From positions 310,001 to 374,000 of the forward strand of contig NZ_BMMB01000005.1 of assembly GCF_014645615.1 (NCBI RefSeq): a stretch of DNA of 64,000 nucleotides. Reading direction: 5' to 3'. The translations under genes and the position numbers were made by a program. Below the pieces are notes generated by a model, which saw only the letters and a list, made by a program, of their open reading frames with translations, ran no database searches and was not told where the DNA came from. Each line of letters opens with the position of its first letter. The stretch's first letter is position 1. This document shows, one piece after another, positions 17,197 through 27,443 of this stretch. Source of the DNA: Paenibacillus hunanensis. Its GTDB lineage: Bacteria; Bacillota; Bacilli; Paenibacillales; Paenibacillaceae.

Positions 17197-18384
17197 TCAA
17201 TGCTCCAGCACATGCTTTTGCTGCCGATATTCCGTAGGCGTCAGCATATACTTTTTACGGAATACCTGTGTAAAATGTCGCACACTCGCATAGCCAATCT
17301 GCTCGGCAATATCGACCAGTCGCAGCCCCGGATTCATCAGCAACTCACATGCCTGATCCATCCGCAGTGAGATCACATACTCCTTGTACCCCTGCCCAGT
17401 TTTCTGCTTGAACAGCTGGCTAAAATAGACCGGATTCAAAAATACAACCGATGCCACCTTTTCCAGTGAAAGCTCTTCTTGAAAATGTGCATCAATATAT
17501 TGCAGCGCCATCCGAATCGCGGTATCGCCGCTACTGCCTTCTGTCTGCTCAGTCAGCATGATCGGACGCTGCCCACGTCGCAATCGATTCGCATGTTCAG
17601 CGATATGCTCGAAGCCATGATGTGGTCCGGAGTGCAGACTTGTAAATGGCTGCGACTTCAAGCATCTTGCGAGCTGCTCATTCACACGCTCCTGTAGCTC
17701 CTCCATCGTACCGTCGGATTTGAGCGCTACTAGCGACAGCAGACTACTGCGATCCAGACTCACGACAAAGCCATGACCATAAGCGCGAATTAGCTCGGTT
17801 AATACATTTTCCACGATAAAATGCTCCAGCGGCCCACTACGCTGCTCATCGCCCAGATTTACAGAGAGCAGGTAATATTCGGGATACTGCTCCAGCAACG
17901 GCTCCAAACTCAGCTTGCCCACACTAAGCCCGGCTGCCAGACGTTGAAATGCCGCTGACCGCAAATATTGTAGACCCTCGCGTAGTGTCTCCTCCTCCTG
18001 CACATGTGCCTGCTGCTGGCGAATCTCTTCGCTTAGCGTTTCGATCAGCTCTACCAGCTTGGGCTTACCGATCGGCTTGAGCAGGTAATCACGCGCACCT
18101 AGATGCACCGCCTGCTGGGCATAGCTGAACTCCGAATGTGCCGAGATCACGACCCATTTCGCCTGTGGCTGCTTGCGCCGCGAAATTTTCATTAGCTCCA
18201 GCCCGTTAATACCGGGCATTAAAATATCGGTCAGCACGATGTCCATCCGATGCTGACTCATGAGCTCGACCGCTTCCTCAGCCGAAGCCGCCAGATGCAC
18301 ATCGTAGTCTGGAAACGCATTTCCTATCGTACGCTTGATGCCCTCACGAATAAAATTCTCGTCATCGGTAATCAAAATATGCAT
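17197..18384 (-). CDS. yesN: Two-component response regulator, YesN type (AraC output)
   Basis: A 395-residue regulator. The receiver domain (1-120) has the acidic pair DD at 7-8, phospho-acceptor Asp 53 (VLTDILMPG) and Lys 103 (YLLKPIG). A linker follows, and an AraC helix-turn-helix domain fills about 290-395 (FLNPVYFSQLFKQKTGQGYKE, then IGYASVRHFTQVFRKKY). The start at 18384 is chosen because GAGGGGG lies upstream and the protein then begins MHILITDDE. Its start overlaps the end of the kinase gene by 23 bases. YesM/YesN pairs in Paenibacillus usually control adjacent carbohydrate ABC transporters, here the importer at 20822-24117. Confidence 0.92.
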   Translation of the reverse strand: MHILITDDENFIREGIKRTIGNAFPDYDVHLAASAEEAVELMSQHRMDIVLTDILMPGINGLELMKISRRKQPQAKWVVISAHSEFSYAQQAVHLGARDYLLKPIGKPKLVELIETLSEEIRQQQAHVQEEETLREGLQYLRSAAFQRLAAGLSVGKLSLEPLLEQYPEYYLLSVNLGDEQRSGPLEHFIVENVLTELIRAYGHGFVVSLDRSSLLSLVALKSDGTMEELQERVNEQLARCLKSQPFTSLHSGPHHGFEHIAEHANRLRRGQRPIMLTEQTEGSSGDTAIRMALQYIDAHFQEELSLEKVASVVFLNPVYFSQLFKQKTGQGYKEYVISLRMDQACELLMNPGLRLVDIAEQIGYASVRHFTQVFRKKYMLTPTEYRQQKHVLEH

Positions 18385-20218
18385 CTTTGTTATCCCCCTC
18401 TTTTTGCGGAATGTCATATTGTGTTGTCGTTCCTTCCGGTAACGGTAAGCGCAGTGTCACTCTTGTACCCTCTCCAGGCTTACTTTCAATTCCAATACCA
18501 TATTCATCACCAAACATATATTTGAGCCGCTGATGTACATTTTGCATGCCGATGCCCTGACGTCCACGTGCCGCCACTGCTGCTTCATCCTGCGGTTCAT
18601 TTTCCGGTACGAGTAAGGAGCGGTGCAGGTTATACAGTGTCTCAGCCGTCATCCCGGCTCCATTATCGCTAACACGAATATTCAGATACTGCTCATCCGG
18701 CACCGCCTCAACGACGAGTAGCCCCTGACCACGATTCGCTTCTAAGCCATGCTTGACCGCATTCTCGATCACCGGCTGGAGCAGCATTTTCGGTACGATC
18801 AGATCCATCCAGCGTTCATCGATCCGAATCTCAACCGTCAGCCGATCCTCCAGCCGCATCTGAATAATGGTCAAATAATGACGAATCTGCTCCACCTCTT
18901 CTCGCAGCATTACCTCTGCCTTGCCTTCCCAGTGACTGCTATAGCGGAACATCTGCGATAGGGAGAGCACAATCTCACCCAGACGATCATTGCCCTTTTC
19001 ATCTAGCATCCAGTAAATCATATCCAGTGTGTTATATAGAAAATGCGGATTCACCTGCGATTGCAGTGCATGCAGCTCCGCGTTCTTTTCGCTGACAGAG
19101 GATAGCTTCACACGCTCGATCAACTCCTCCACTCGCCTCACCATATGGTTAAAGGAGGCGACCAGCCCGTTAATCTCCTCATAGGAGGTCACATTGACCA
19201 TACCGCGGAAGTTCCCATTTTCAACCTGCTTCATCTGCCGTACGAGCCGTGCCAGTGGCGACGATATCGTGCGAGATACAATGAGAGCGATCAGTGCCGA
19301 GACGATAATCAGAATGGTGACAACGATCAGCAGGTAGCGCTTCGTCTGCGTCAGCTCCACATTCAAATCCTGAGATGGCGTAGTGCTCACAATCGTCCAA
19401 TCAATCTTGTCCAGCTTGGACGCAGCGACGAGTGTACTGCCATCCTGCTGCACAGCGACCTCACCCGGAACATCCGGTAGCTTGAGATGCTCCGGTAAGC
19501 GTGCTGGACGTGGATTCGGCTCCAGCGAAATGGCAATCGGATGACCGGCACCATTGACGATGCTTACCTGGCTGTTCGGGCCGAGCTTCAGATTACCTAC
19601 CGCATCGACCACTGTATCCGCTTTCGCTTCAAACAGGACAATCCCGATCTGGTGCTGCTCGTTCAGGTCAAAGATCGGTCGTCCAAAAGCGAATACGGGC
19701 GAATCCTCCATTTTGTCGATCAGGGAATGGGAGAACACGCCCAGCCAGATCATTTTGCCAGTAGAAGCGCTAATCTGCTTGTACCAATCGGACGAAGCAT
19801 AATTCGGATCGGCTACGGTCGTATAGTTGCCATAGTCATAAATTTTACCATTCTCGCCAATGATATGAATACCGACCAGATCATCACGGGAAAAATAGAT
19901 TGTGCCCATCATATTCGTAATCGCATGCTGGTTCGCATACTCTACCTGCGGCGGAAGCTGACGCTTCTCGGCAACAAGCCGCAAAATATCTGCGTTCGTA
20001 CTGATCGATTTGGACAGACTATCATAGCTCGCCAGCAGCAGATCAAGCAGGCCAGCGGTCTGGGAAACATTTTTACGGGCGATCTCGCCCAGCTTGTCGT
20101 GAAATTGAGTCGTCGTACGATTGTAAAAAAGCACAGTCACAATGAGCAAAATTGCAGTCATACAGACGAGAAACAGCACAAACAGCCGATGGTGAATCGA
20201 ACGGAATCTGCGCGGCAA
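18362..20218 (-). CDS. yesM: Sensor histidine kinase, YesM type
   Basis: A 618-residue membrane kinase. First membrane segment about 12-32 (LFVLFLVCMTAILLIVTVLFY), an extracytoplasmic dCache-like sensor to about 290 (SSDWYKQISASTGKMIWLG), a second membrane segment about 297-318, HAMP, then the His_kinase motif with the phospho-acceptor His near 392 (QVNPHFLYNTLDMIYW) and ATP site DNGAGM. The start is a TTG with AAAGGAGG seven bases upstream; no ATG fits. It phosphorylates YesN. Ligand probably a sugar or binding-protein complex linked to the ABC importer upstream. Confidence 0.92.
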   Translation of the reverse strand: MPRRFRSIHHRLFVLFLVCMTAILLIVTVLFYNRTTTQFHDKLGEIARKNVSQTAGLLDLLLASYDSLSKSISTNADILRLVAEKRQLPPQVEYANQHAITNMMGTIYFSRDDLVGIHIIGENGKIYDYGNYTTVADPNYASSDWYKQISASTGKMIWLGVFSHSLIDKMEDSPVFAFGRPIFDLNEQHQIGIVLFEAKADTVVDAVGNLKLGPNSQVSIVNGAGHPIAISLEPNPRPARLPEHLKLPDVPGEVAVQQDGSTLVAASKLDKIDWTIVSTTPSQDLNVELTQTKRYLLIVVTILIIVSALIALIVSRTISSPLARLVRQMKQVENGNFRGMVNVTSYEEINGLVASFNHMVRRVEELIERVKLSSVSEKNAELHALQSQVNPHFLYNTLDMIYWMLDEKGNDRLGEIVLSLSQMFRYSSHWEGKAEVMLREEVEQIRHYLTIIQMRLEDRLTVEIRIDERWMDLIVPKMLLQPVIENAVKHGLEANRGQGLLVVEAVPDEQYLNIRVSDNGAGMTAETLYNLHRSLLVPENEPQDEAAVAARGRQGIGMQNVHQRLKYMFGDEYGIGIESKPGEGTRVTLRLPLPEGTTTQYDIPQKEGDNKDAYFDYR

Positions 20219-20410
20219 TTCAAATCCTCCTTTGCAGGAATACTCCTGTCCTCCAAAAAGCCAAACAGCGACAGCGGCAAGCGGCTATTTTCGCCCTGCT
20301 TGCTACGCTGTCGCCAGCCTCTCACTTCACGATCATACCAGACGGAACGGGAAATGAGGGATAATTTTACAAATTTCATTGGGTGCGTGAGGGGCTTTGT
20401 GCTTGGAGAG

Positions 20411-20540
20411 GCACCACTTCGGGAAGGAATAAGGGGACGGACTCCGGTCTCGCACAGGAATCTACTGGATTAGGAGAAAATGTAGATTCCCGTGCTCAAA
20501 GGTCGTCCTTTCCCCTTATTTCCTTCCCGCAGTGAAGTGC
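20411..20540 (+). repeat. Dispersed palindromic element, copy 1
   Basis: About 130 bases that fold into one long hairpin. Left arm contains GGAAGGAATAAGGGGACGG, right arm CCTTTCCCCTTATTTCCTTC; the core stem is GGAATCTAC / GTAGATTCC around a loop with GGATTAGG. The two arms differ in a fixed way (right arm has two extra positions), so the element has a direction. It sits between the yesM start and the permease end. A further outer pair, GCGTGAGGGGCT and AGCCCTCACGC, brackets it at about 20385-20565. Confidence 0.92.
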
Positions 20541-20761
20541 TCCTTGCAGCATAAGCCCTCACGCGGGTAGAGCGGCATTTTTTAGAGCTTAGAAGATCTT
20601 AAAAGAGCTTTGAAAGCTTTAGGTACTTGGGATAAGGTACTTTGGATAAAATACTTTGGTTGACGATAGTTGTGATTGATGTCTGGTTGGTACAGACTTG
20701 GAACTCTTATATAGTGAGACTTTGATGTTGGTTCTAGGTGCTATTTGCTTTAGATATACGT

Positions 20762-20811
20762 ATACTCGTACAGAGCAGAGCTGCGGTTGGGCAGTTTGTC
20801 TGTACGAGTAT
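20762..20811 (-). terminator. Hairpin after the ABC permease operon
   Basis: Perfect 13-bp arms ATACTCGTACAGA / TCTGTACGAGTAT just after the permease stop. There is no T run on the reverse side, so it may be a 3'-end stabilising structure or weak terminator. Confidence 0.55.
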
Positions 20812-20821
20812 GAGGGGTTGT

Positions 20822-21646
20822 TTAGCCTTTTACTGCACCTGCTACCATACCCTTGGTGATGCGTTCAGATAGGATGAAGTAGATGATGAGTACAGGCAGT
20901 GCTCCCATGACGAGGAATGCGCCGATGTTGCCGTAGTTGACGGAATATTGGCTGACGAAGGTGTAGACGCCGAATGGGAGTGTTTTTAGGTTTTCGGATG
21001 AGATGAATGTTGCAGCTACGATGTACTCGTTCCAGATGTTGATGAAGGTCAGGATGCAGACGGTCATCACTGGTGGGAGTGAGATCGGTAGGATGATGCT
21101 TCGGAAAATCCGGTATACACTGGCGCCGTCCATAAATGCGGATTCCTCGATATCGGTTGGAATGGAGCGCATAAAGTTACTCAGGATGAAGACGGCGATT
21201 GGTAATGCGAATGCGGTATACGGGATGATGATTGACCAGCGTGTATCGAGCAGGTCGAGATTTTTGAAAATGATCATCAGCGGCAGCAGTGTCGCTTGCA
21301 TCGGGATCATCATACCGAGCAAGAACAGCAGCATGACGTACGGGCCGTATTTCCAGCGGAAACGGGCAATCGCGTAGGCGGTCATGGAGCTGAGGATGAT
21401 AACTGCGAGCAGTGTGACGGTCGTTACAAGCACACTGTTACCGAGATATTTGAGATAGCTACCGGATGTATATGCCTCAGCATAGTTATGCCACTGCGGT
21501 ACGATCGGTAGGGAGAAAAAGCTGCCGCTCAAAATTTCTTCGTTTGTTTTGAGAGAATACATGAGCAGCCAGAACAGCGGGTAGATCTGCGTCACAACCA
21601 GAATGGCGAAGAGCAGATAGACAAACCATTTTTTGATTTTGGACAT
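20822..21646 (-). CDS. Carbohydrate ABC transporter permease (MalG/YesQ type)
   Basis: A 274-residue inner-membrane permease of the CUT1 sugar importer family. First membrane segment WFVYLLFAILVVTQIYPLFW, about six in total, with the EAA loop that contacts the ATPase at DIEESAFMDGASVYRIFRSI (about 185-205). GGAGGAG precedes the ATG. It lies 16 bases after the partner permease and ends the three-gene transporter unit. No ATP-binding subunit is encoded nearby; as usual in Bacillota, a shared MsmX-type ATPase elsewhere probably energises it. Substrate is inferred from the neighbours to be an oligosaccharide, possibly fucosylated. Confidence 0.93.
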   Translation of the reverse strand: MSKIKKWFVYLLFAILVVTQIYPLFWLLMYSLKTNEEILSGSFFSLPIVPQWHNYAEAYTSGSYLKYLGNSVLVTTVTLLAVIILSSMTAYAIARFRWKYGPYVMLLFLLGMMIPMQATLLPLMIIFKNLDLLDTRWSIIIPYTAFALPIAVFILSNFMRSIPTDIEESAFMDGASVYRIFRSIILPISLPPVMTVCILTFINIWNEYIVAATFISSENLKTLPFGVYTFVSQYSVNYGNIGAFLVMGALPVLIIYFILSERITKGMVAGAVKG

Positions 21647-21662
21647 CGTATATGCTCCTCCT

Positions 21663-22553
21663 TCAGGTTACTTTGCGCTCAACCCGGTTGAAAATAAAGT
21701 TGATGATAACGGTAATAATGAGACAGAATACAACCAGGAATGTCGCTACCGCACTACCATAGCCATATTTCTGGGACAGGAATGACATATTGTACATATG
21801 CGTCGCAATCGTATCGGTTGCGTGCGCCGGGCCACCGCCTGTCATAACCATAACGAGCTCGAATGCTTGCAGGGAACCGATAAAGGCGAGCACGACCGAG
21901 ATTTTGAAGATCGGCACGATCATCGGGAAGGTGATATAGCGATCTGCCTTGAAGCCTTCCGCACCGTCGATACGTGCTGCTTCATAGATTTCGTCCGGAA
22001 TATTTTGTACTCCCGTAAATTGAATGAGCAGATGGTAACCAAAATATTGCCACAACGATACGAAGTACAGCGCGTACATCGCATATGCTGGTTCGGTCAG
22101 CCAGCTATGTGTCCAGCTTTCCAGACCGAGCTGTACGAGCACGCCGTTCAGCATACCGCCCATAGAGGTCGGGTTGTAGATCGTTTTCCACAATTGACCA
22201 AGGATAACGTTAGACAGGATAACCGGGATAAAGTAGATCGTTACGAGTCGGCTACCTTTACGTACATAACGGTTCAGCAAAATAGCGAATAATAAACAGA
22301 ATGGAATCTCCACGATGGAGAAGACCGCATACATCAATGTACGGCGAACCGAAGGCCAGAAATTGTTATCTTCAAACAACAGGGTATGGAAGTTTGCCAA
22401 TCCGATAAACTTGGCATCGCCGATCCCGTTCCAATCCAGTGTCGAGGTGTAAAAGGACACCAGAATCGGGATAAACACCGTACCGATATAGAGCAAAACA
22501 CAAGGCAAGACAAAGACCGCAATCGTGCGCGCCGGAACCTTGAGTACATTCAT
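21663..22553 (-). CDS. Carbohydrate ABC transporter permease (MalF/YesP type)
   Basis: A 296-residue CUT1 permease with about six membrane segments, starting VFVLPCVLLYIGTVFIPILVSFYTS. The EAA loop is at EIYEAARIDGAEGFKADRYITFPMI region (about 195-215). GGAAGGAGGAG is just upstream of the ATG. It follows the binding-protein gene by about 250 bases that hold a strong stem-loop, and precedes the MalG-type permease by 16 bases. Forms the heterodimeric channel with that protein. Confidence 0.93.
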   Translation of the reverse strand: MNVLKVPARTIAVFVLPCVLLYIGTVFIPILVSFYTSTLDWNGIGDAKFIGLANFHTLLFEDNNFWPSVRRTLMYAVFSIVEIPFCLLFAILLNRYVRKGSRLVTIYFIPVILSNVILGQLWKTIYNPTSMGGMLNGVLVQLGLESWTHSWLTEPAYAMYALYFVSLWQYFGYHLLIQFTGVQNIPDEIYEAARIDGAEGFKADRYITFPMIVPIFKISVVLAFIGSLQAFELVMVMTGGGPAHATDTIATHMYNMSFLSQKYGYGSAVATFLVVFCLIITVIINFIFNRVERKVT

Positions 22554-22622
22554 TGGCTTCTCCTCCTTCCTTTATTTAGCGTTTCTCTGTGTAGTCAAAC
22601 GTGATCCATAGTTAGATGAGCG

Positions 22623-22669
22623 CATTCCTTGCCCCGATATCCAGCATGTCGGATACCGGGCAGGGAATG
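22623..22669 (-). other. Stem-loop between binding-protein and permease genes
   Basis: CATTCCTTGCCC pairs with GGGCAGGGAATG, with a further inner stem. It sits just downstream of the binding-protein gene inside the operon, the usual place for a 3'-stabilising hairpin or partial terminator that keeps binding protein in excess over permeases. Confidence 0.7.
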
Positions 22670-22800
22670 TGTGTAGCATGACGTCAAGCGTGTACCAAAC
22701 TCAGATGCTTGATCGCTTCAATGCGCTTGCATGTACATGATCATGATGAAGCTTCTGTGTGAAACTTTTTTCCGTAGGCTATACGGTCAGGAGCAATTAC

Positions 22801-24117
22801 TTACTTGTTCGCTTCAAATGCCGCCTGATGCTCTTCTGCTACTTGCTTAGGATCAACCTGCTGTACGAACAGGTTTTGAATGCTGCTCAGGTGAACCTGC
22901 GATACGGCTGGGTTCATCGTGTTATCAAATGACAGGTCGCCACCTTTGATATTTTTGAACATATCGAGAATCTCGATTGCCAGTGAGGAGTAGCCTGCTG
23001 TTTTGAAATCACCATCTACCTTTTGACCGAGACCAACCGCGTTTTTCATATCAAATGATGCTTTTGGATAGTTGGATGTGAAGAAGTGCAGGAAGTCCTT
23101 CGTTTCTGCCAGATGCTCACTGTTTGCAGATACCGCATACGCGCTACCTGGTGCCAGCATGTACTCGTCCAGATTACCTTTACCGTTAACGGTTGGGAAT
23201 TTGAATACGCCGATGTCTTTACCTACAGTGGAGGCATCGTTGGAGCCTGTTTCCCATGTGCCGATGAAGAACATTGCTGCCTGTCCTGTACGGAACATGT
23301 TACCGCCTGCTGTAGCATCGATCGCTGTTGCACCGTCAGGGAATGCGCCCGCTTGAACGAGCTTCTGGAATGCTTCAACTGCTTCGATAAACGCTGGATC
23401 GTTAAATGTCTTTTTGCCGTCAACTACATCTTGCAGGAAGCCAGGGCCGCCATTCGTACGAAGCAGGATGTTCATGAATAGGAAGGAACCTGTCCAGGAG
23501 TCCTTTTCACCGATTGCGATTGGCGTAATGCCTGCGGCTTTCAGCTTGCCTACATCTGCGAGCAGCTCGTCAAATGTGGTTGGTGGTGCATCGATGCCTG
23601 CTTTGGCAAACAACGCTTTGTTATAGAAGCCTACCTCGATATTATTGCCATCTGGCAGTGCGTATACTTTGTTGTCTTTGCTGTAATAATCGAGCAGACC
23701 TTTTTGATATGTATCGCGAAGGCCATCTTTGTCCAGCACGTCGTCCAGTGGTGCGAGCAGACCTGCATCCACATATGGCTTCATTTGTGCTGCCGGGTTC
23801 ACCATCGTAATGTCTGGAATTTCACGCGAAGCTGCCTGCGTTTTCAGCTTCAGCTTTTGCTGGTCGGTGTTCAGGGTGTCAAGTGCGATCTCTACGTTTG
23901 GATGCTCTTTTTGATACTCGGCTACCAGCTGACGAATGATTTTGTATGCTGGTGTGGTTGGGTCAGGTGAGATGTTCTGGAACGTGATCGTTACCTTTTC
24001 ACCGCTACTGCTACCGCCGCTTGCTCCGCTGCTGGAATCGCTTTTACCGCATGCGGTAAGTCCTACTGTCAGTGCACCCGCGAGTAGCAATGCGAGTACT
24101 TTACCTGTTTTTTTCAT
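22801..24117 (-). CDS. Sugar-binding lipoprotein of ABC transporter
   Basis: A 438-residue extracellular solute-binding protein (family 1). Lipoprotein signal: MKKTGKVLALLLAGALTVG then lipobox LTAC with Cys 23, and a Ser/Gly-rich tether. Mature part has the typical VTITFQN strand and sugar-binding protein layout (GPGFLQDVVDGKKTFNDP, GNMFRTGQAAMFFIGTW). Anchored on the outer face of the membrane, it hands ligand to the two permeases. A promoter with a cre in its spacer lies upstream, so glucose repression by CcpA is likely. Ribosome binding site is the modest AAAGGGG. Confidence 0.92.
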   Translation of the reverse strand: MKKTGKVLALLLAGALTVGLTACGKSDSSSGASGGSSSGEKVTITFQNISPDPTTPAYKIIRQLVAEYQKEHPNVEIALDTLNTDQQKLKLKTQAASREIPDITMVNPAAQMKPYVDAGLLAPLDDVLDKDGLRDTYQKGLLDYYSKDNKVYALPDGNNIEVGFYNKALFAKAGIDAPPTTFDELLADVGKLKAAGITPIAIGEKDSWTGSFLFMNILLRTNGGPGFLQDVVDGKKTFNDPAFIEAVEAFQKLVQAGAFPDGATAIDATAGGNMFRTGQAAMFFIGTWETGSNDASTVGKDIGVFKFPTVNGKGNLDEYMLAPGSAYAVSANSEHLAETKDFLHFFTSNYPKASFDMKNAVGLGQKVDGDFKTAGYSSLAIEILDMFKNIKGGDLSFDNTMNPAVSQVHLSSIQNLFVQQVDPKQVAEEHQAAFEANK

Positions 24118-24188
24118 TTTCCGTTCGCCCCTTTTGAAGTTGAGTGAATGGGTGCTGGCATGTCGCCGCGCCCAGACTGAATATTCAC

Positions 24189-24217
24189 ATTATCGTGTAA
24201 ACGCTTACGGAGGGCAA
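24189..24217 (-). promoter_or_regulatory. Promoter with cre site for the sugar importer
   Basis: Reverse strand: TTGCCC (24212-24217), 17-base spacer, GATAAT (24189-24194). The spacer holds CGTAAGCGTTTACA (24196-24209), a good CcpA cre. Binding there would block the promoter. Confidence 0.75.
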
Positions 24218-24437
24218 TGCAAAAAATCAAGAATTGGGGTTCGTAATTTCAAGGTATTGGTAAAGGGAGCTTAATTTTGCTGCTGTGGGTGTGGGTGTGG
24301 CAGTGCTGTGGAGATGCGGATGGACATTGAAAAAGTGTGTATTTTGAGAGGGGGTTAGGTGGTTATTTGATGGTTGAAGTTACTCTTTTGAAAGGGCTGG
24401 TGATGGAGCGTGCGAGTTAGTTGCAGTGTTGGGGCAT

Positions 24438-24570
24438 CAAGCACTTCGGGAAGGAATAAGGGGACGGACTCCGGTCTTGCACAGGAATCTACGGAGTAAG
24501 AGTAAAATGTAGATTCCCGTGCTCAAAAGTCGTCCTTTCCCCTTATTTCCTTCCCTTCGTTTTGTGCTTG
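24438..24570 (+). repeat. Dispersed palindromic element, copy 2
   Basis: Same direction and same inner cassette as copy 1. Left arm GGAAGGAATAAGGGGACGG, core GGAATCTAC / GTAGATTCC, right arm CGTCCTTTCCCCTTATTTCC. Outer arms here are CAAGCAC / GTGCTTG. It lies between the GH95 gene end and the importer promoter. Confidence 0.92.
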
Positions 24571-25002
24571 TCGCAGCATATTAGAAAGAGCTTTACGTAG
24601 TGGATCAAGTTTCTATATAGGATAGCTTGGTTCACTCCTGAGTTGGGAGTCATATTATCCTGGATTACTTGCCTATTACTGCTTGAATAATCTCAATAGA
24701 ACAGACCAATACTGCTCACAAGCCTTCTTTAGCCATAATCTTCATTCGTAACCTTCTTGTTCATTCCAACTCTTTGCCATGACGCTGAATGATCTTTTCA
24801 TTTCAGCGCAACAGTTAGACGCTTAGATCATAGAACCACGAAAAACATCTTTAAAATGAAATCTTGGCTCGTAGTTAGCTCAATTGAGCTTTAGAAAAAG
24901 AAATTACGTCCTGTGTGGTGGGCAGCAGTATAGATTGCTTCCTACCTATTACATTCTATCTTTTTCTTATCTTTTCTTATTTGCAATACTTTTAAGATCA
25001 CA
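24571..25002. other. Intergenic region with no recognised feature
   Basis: About 430 AT-rich bases between palindromic copy 2 and the GH95 stop. A small stem CGCTGAATGA / TCATTTCAGCG around 24782-24808 is visible. No gene or riboswitch recognised. Confidence 0.4.
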
Positions 25003-27372
25003 TCAGACTTGAAAATCCAACTGGTACGTGCTGCCTACCTCTACGTTGAACGTTAACAGGTTGTCTGCATCTGGTATTAGCTGTTCGCTTTGCTCACGGT
25101 GAGTGAGTGTAGCAGCTACTAGGGAACGGATGCGGCATACTTTGGATTGGGTAGCATGCAGTCGTAATTGTACTGGATTATGGTTTTTCCAGATTAAGTC
25201 TAGCTCGACACCGCCGCGGGCGCGTAGGCCGCGGAAGGAGCCGGTCGGCCAGTGTGATGGTAAGGCGGGTAACAGCTCGATCCAGCCTAGATGGGATTGC
25301 ATGAGCATTTCGGCGATACCGGCAGTGGCGGCGAAGTTGCCGTCGATCTGGAATGGCGGGTGGGCGTCGAACAGGTTAGGGTAGACGCCGCCGCGTTCGT
25401 GCTGGTGTGGGCCATCTGGACGTACCAGTGTGAGCAGATTGGAGATGAGGGCGCGGGCGCGATCTCCGTTGCGGAATCTTGCCCATAGTCCGATTTTCCA
25501 GCCCAGACTCCAGCCTGTGCCGCCATCGCCGCGTAGCTCCAGTGAGCGACGAGCAGCAGCGAACAGCTCTGGGGTGCTCTCTTCGGTCAGCAAGCGACCG
25601 GGATAGACGCCGACCAGATGGGAGACATGGCGATGATGCGGGTCTTCCCCCTGGAAGTCCTTTGACCACTCATGTAGCTGTCCCTGTGCGCCGATTTGCA
25701 GTGGTAGTAGACGCTCAGCGGCGGCTTGCACCGTAGTCACCAGTTCCGCATCCAGCTCCAGTACCTGAGCCGCCTCGGTATACTGCTGGAACAGCTCACC
25801 GATCAGCGCGATATCCATCGTGGCAGCGGCACTGGTTGCAGCGTAGCCCTGCGGCGTAAGGAACTTATGCTCGGGCGAGGTGGACGGTGCGGTAACGAGT
25901 CGCCCCTCTCCATCCTCAACGAGCCAATCGAGGCAAAATAGCACGGCATCGCGCATAAGCGGATACGCCGTCTCGCGCAGATATGTCTGATCGCCGCTAA
26001 ACGCATAATGCTCCCACAGATGCTGAGTGAGCCACACTCCACCCAGCGGCCAGAATGCCCAGACAGGATCACCATCGCCATAGCCGCCAACTGGAGCCGA
26101 TTGCGCCCACAGATCGGCATTATGATGCGCCACCCAGCCACGTGCGCCATAATTGACACGCGCGGTCTCGCGTCCATTTTCAGCGAGTCGTCCGATAAAT
26201 TGCAGTAGCGGCTGATGCAGCTCGCTCATATTGCATACCTCGGCAGGCCAGTAGTTCATTTCAGCATTAATATTCAATGTATAATTACTGCTCCATGGCG
26301 CGCGCGTATCCTCATTCCATATGCCCTGTAGATTGGCAGGCTGTGTGCCTGCACGCGAGCTACCAAGTAGTAAATAACGTCCATAGTGGAATAGCAGCTC
26401 CACCAGCCCTGGATCATCTGCTCCATAGGCGGCAATGCGCTCATCTGTAGGCATCTGTTCATCCGCAAGTGAATCACCTAGCTTCAGATCGACTCGATGA
26501 TAAAGCGCCTCATGATCTGTCACATGACGCTGCTTCAACTCGTCATAACGGTATTGCTGTGCCTGCTGCACGTTCGCTGCCGTGATCGCCAGCGGATCGC
26601 GCGTCTCATCCTGCTTCCCCTGCTGCGCGTCAAAGCTTGTCGCCGCACTAAAATAGAGCGTAACCGCATCTGCATCACGCACCGTAATTCCGGTCGTATC
26701 GGTTGCCACCTGACCGCCCTCTGCCTGGACGGCAAGCCGCCCACCGTAATTCAGCACAGGCGCCGTATCATCATATTGCACAGGCTGCGCCGCATCACGA
26801 TAGCTTGGCTCCACATGCACAGGTGCTTTGCCGTGAAGGAGCAGATCAGCTCCGTCCACGCTCATCGTATGGCGAAGCTGGCTATCCAGCTTGGCACGGA
26901 AGCTAATTTGCCCCGGTTCACTTGCCGTTAGGCGTAATACCATCACGTCATCAGGATGGGAAACAAATACCTCACGTGCAAAATGTACATCTCCGATCGT
27001 ATACGATACGGAGGCGATCCCGGTCGACAGCTCCAGCTGACGATGATAATCCTTACCCAGCTGACCATGCTCCATCCGCAGTAACAGATCACCAAATGGT
27101 AAATACGACTGCGTATACGGCCCCATCATCTGCTTGGTCACTTCATCGGCTTCCACATAACGCTCCTGCGCGATTAGCTCTCTCAGCTGCGGTAAGGCTT
27201 GTTGTGCCTCGGGATTATTCCAGTCGCGTGCATAACCTGACCAGAGTGTATCCTCATTCAGCGCAATGCGCTCCTTTTCAATCCCACCAAATACCATACC
27301 GCCCAGGCGACCGTTCCCCACAGGCAATGCCTGTACCCAGTACACCGCTGGCTTTTGAAACTGAATTTTCAT
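25003..27372 (-). CDS. GH95 alpha-L-fucosidase / alpha-L-galactosidase
   Basis: A 789-residue glycoside hydrolase family 95 enzyme, which releases terminal alpha-L-fucose or L-galactose with inversion. N-terminal part opens [16 protein letters not shown] and [10 protein letters not shown]. Catalytic elements are visible: the Asn pair in [10 protein letters not shown] (about 368-372), the general acid Glu in STSPEHKF (about 499) and the Asp in [17 protein letters not shown] (about 676). No signal peptide, so it acts in the cytoplasm on imported glycans. The start at 27372 follows AGGGGG; a longer frame to 27408 has no better site. It lies 71 bases after the dehydrogenase gene, in the same operon. 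Confidence 0.93.
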   Translation of the reverse strand: MKIQFQKPAVYWVQALPVGNGRLGGMVFGGIEKERIALNEDTLWSGYARDWNNPEAQQALPQLRELIAQERYVEADEVTKQMMGPYTQSYLPFGDLLLRMEHGQLGKDYHRQLELSTGIASVSYTIGDVHFAREVFVSHPDDVMVLRLTASEPGQISFRAKLDSQLRHTMSVDGADLLLHGKAPVHVEPSYRDAAQPVQYDDTAPVLNYGGRLAVQAEGGQVATDTTGITVRDADAVTLYFSAATSFDAQQGKQDETRDPLAITAANVQQAQQYRYDELKQRHVTDHEALYHRVDLKLGDSLADEQMPTDERIAAYGADDPGLVELLFHYGRYLLLGSSRAGTQPANLQGIWNEDTRAPWSSNYTLNINAEMNYWPAEVCNMSELHQPLLQFIGRLAENGRETARVNYGARGWVAHHNADLWAQSAPVGGYGDGDPVWAFWPLGGVWLTQHLWEHYAFSGDQTYLRETAYPLMRDAVLFCLDWLVEDGEGRLVTAPSTSPEHKFLTPQGYAATSAAATMDIALIGELFQQYTEAAQVLELDAELVTTVQAAAERLLPLQIGAQGQLHEWSKDFQGEDPHHRHVSHLVGVYPGRLLTEESTPELFAAARRSLELRGDGGTGWSLGWKIGLWARFRNGDRARALISNLLTLVRPDGPHQHERGGVYPNLFDAHPPFQIDGNFAATAGIAEMLMQSHLGWIELLPALPSHWPTGSFRGLRARGGVELDLIWKNHNPVQLRLHATQSKVCRIRSLVAATLTHREQSEQLIPDADNLLTFNVEVGSTYQLDFQV

Positions 27373-27443
27373 CTGCGATTCCCCCTGCTCTGCTGCTGAA
27401 TGCAGCATATGATCGGCTTACTAACAGACTTACAGACCCCAGC

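Noticed and set aside
19541..20473. Long forward frame opposite yesM
   Set aside because: Shadow frame running into palindromic copy 1; the kinase on the other strand is certain.
20411..24570. CRISPR or insertion sequence explanation for the palindromic copies
   Set aside because: Copies are kilobases apart without spacers, too short for a transposase, and no transposase gene is in the window.
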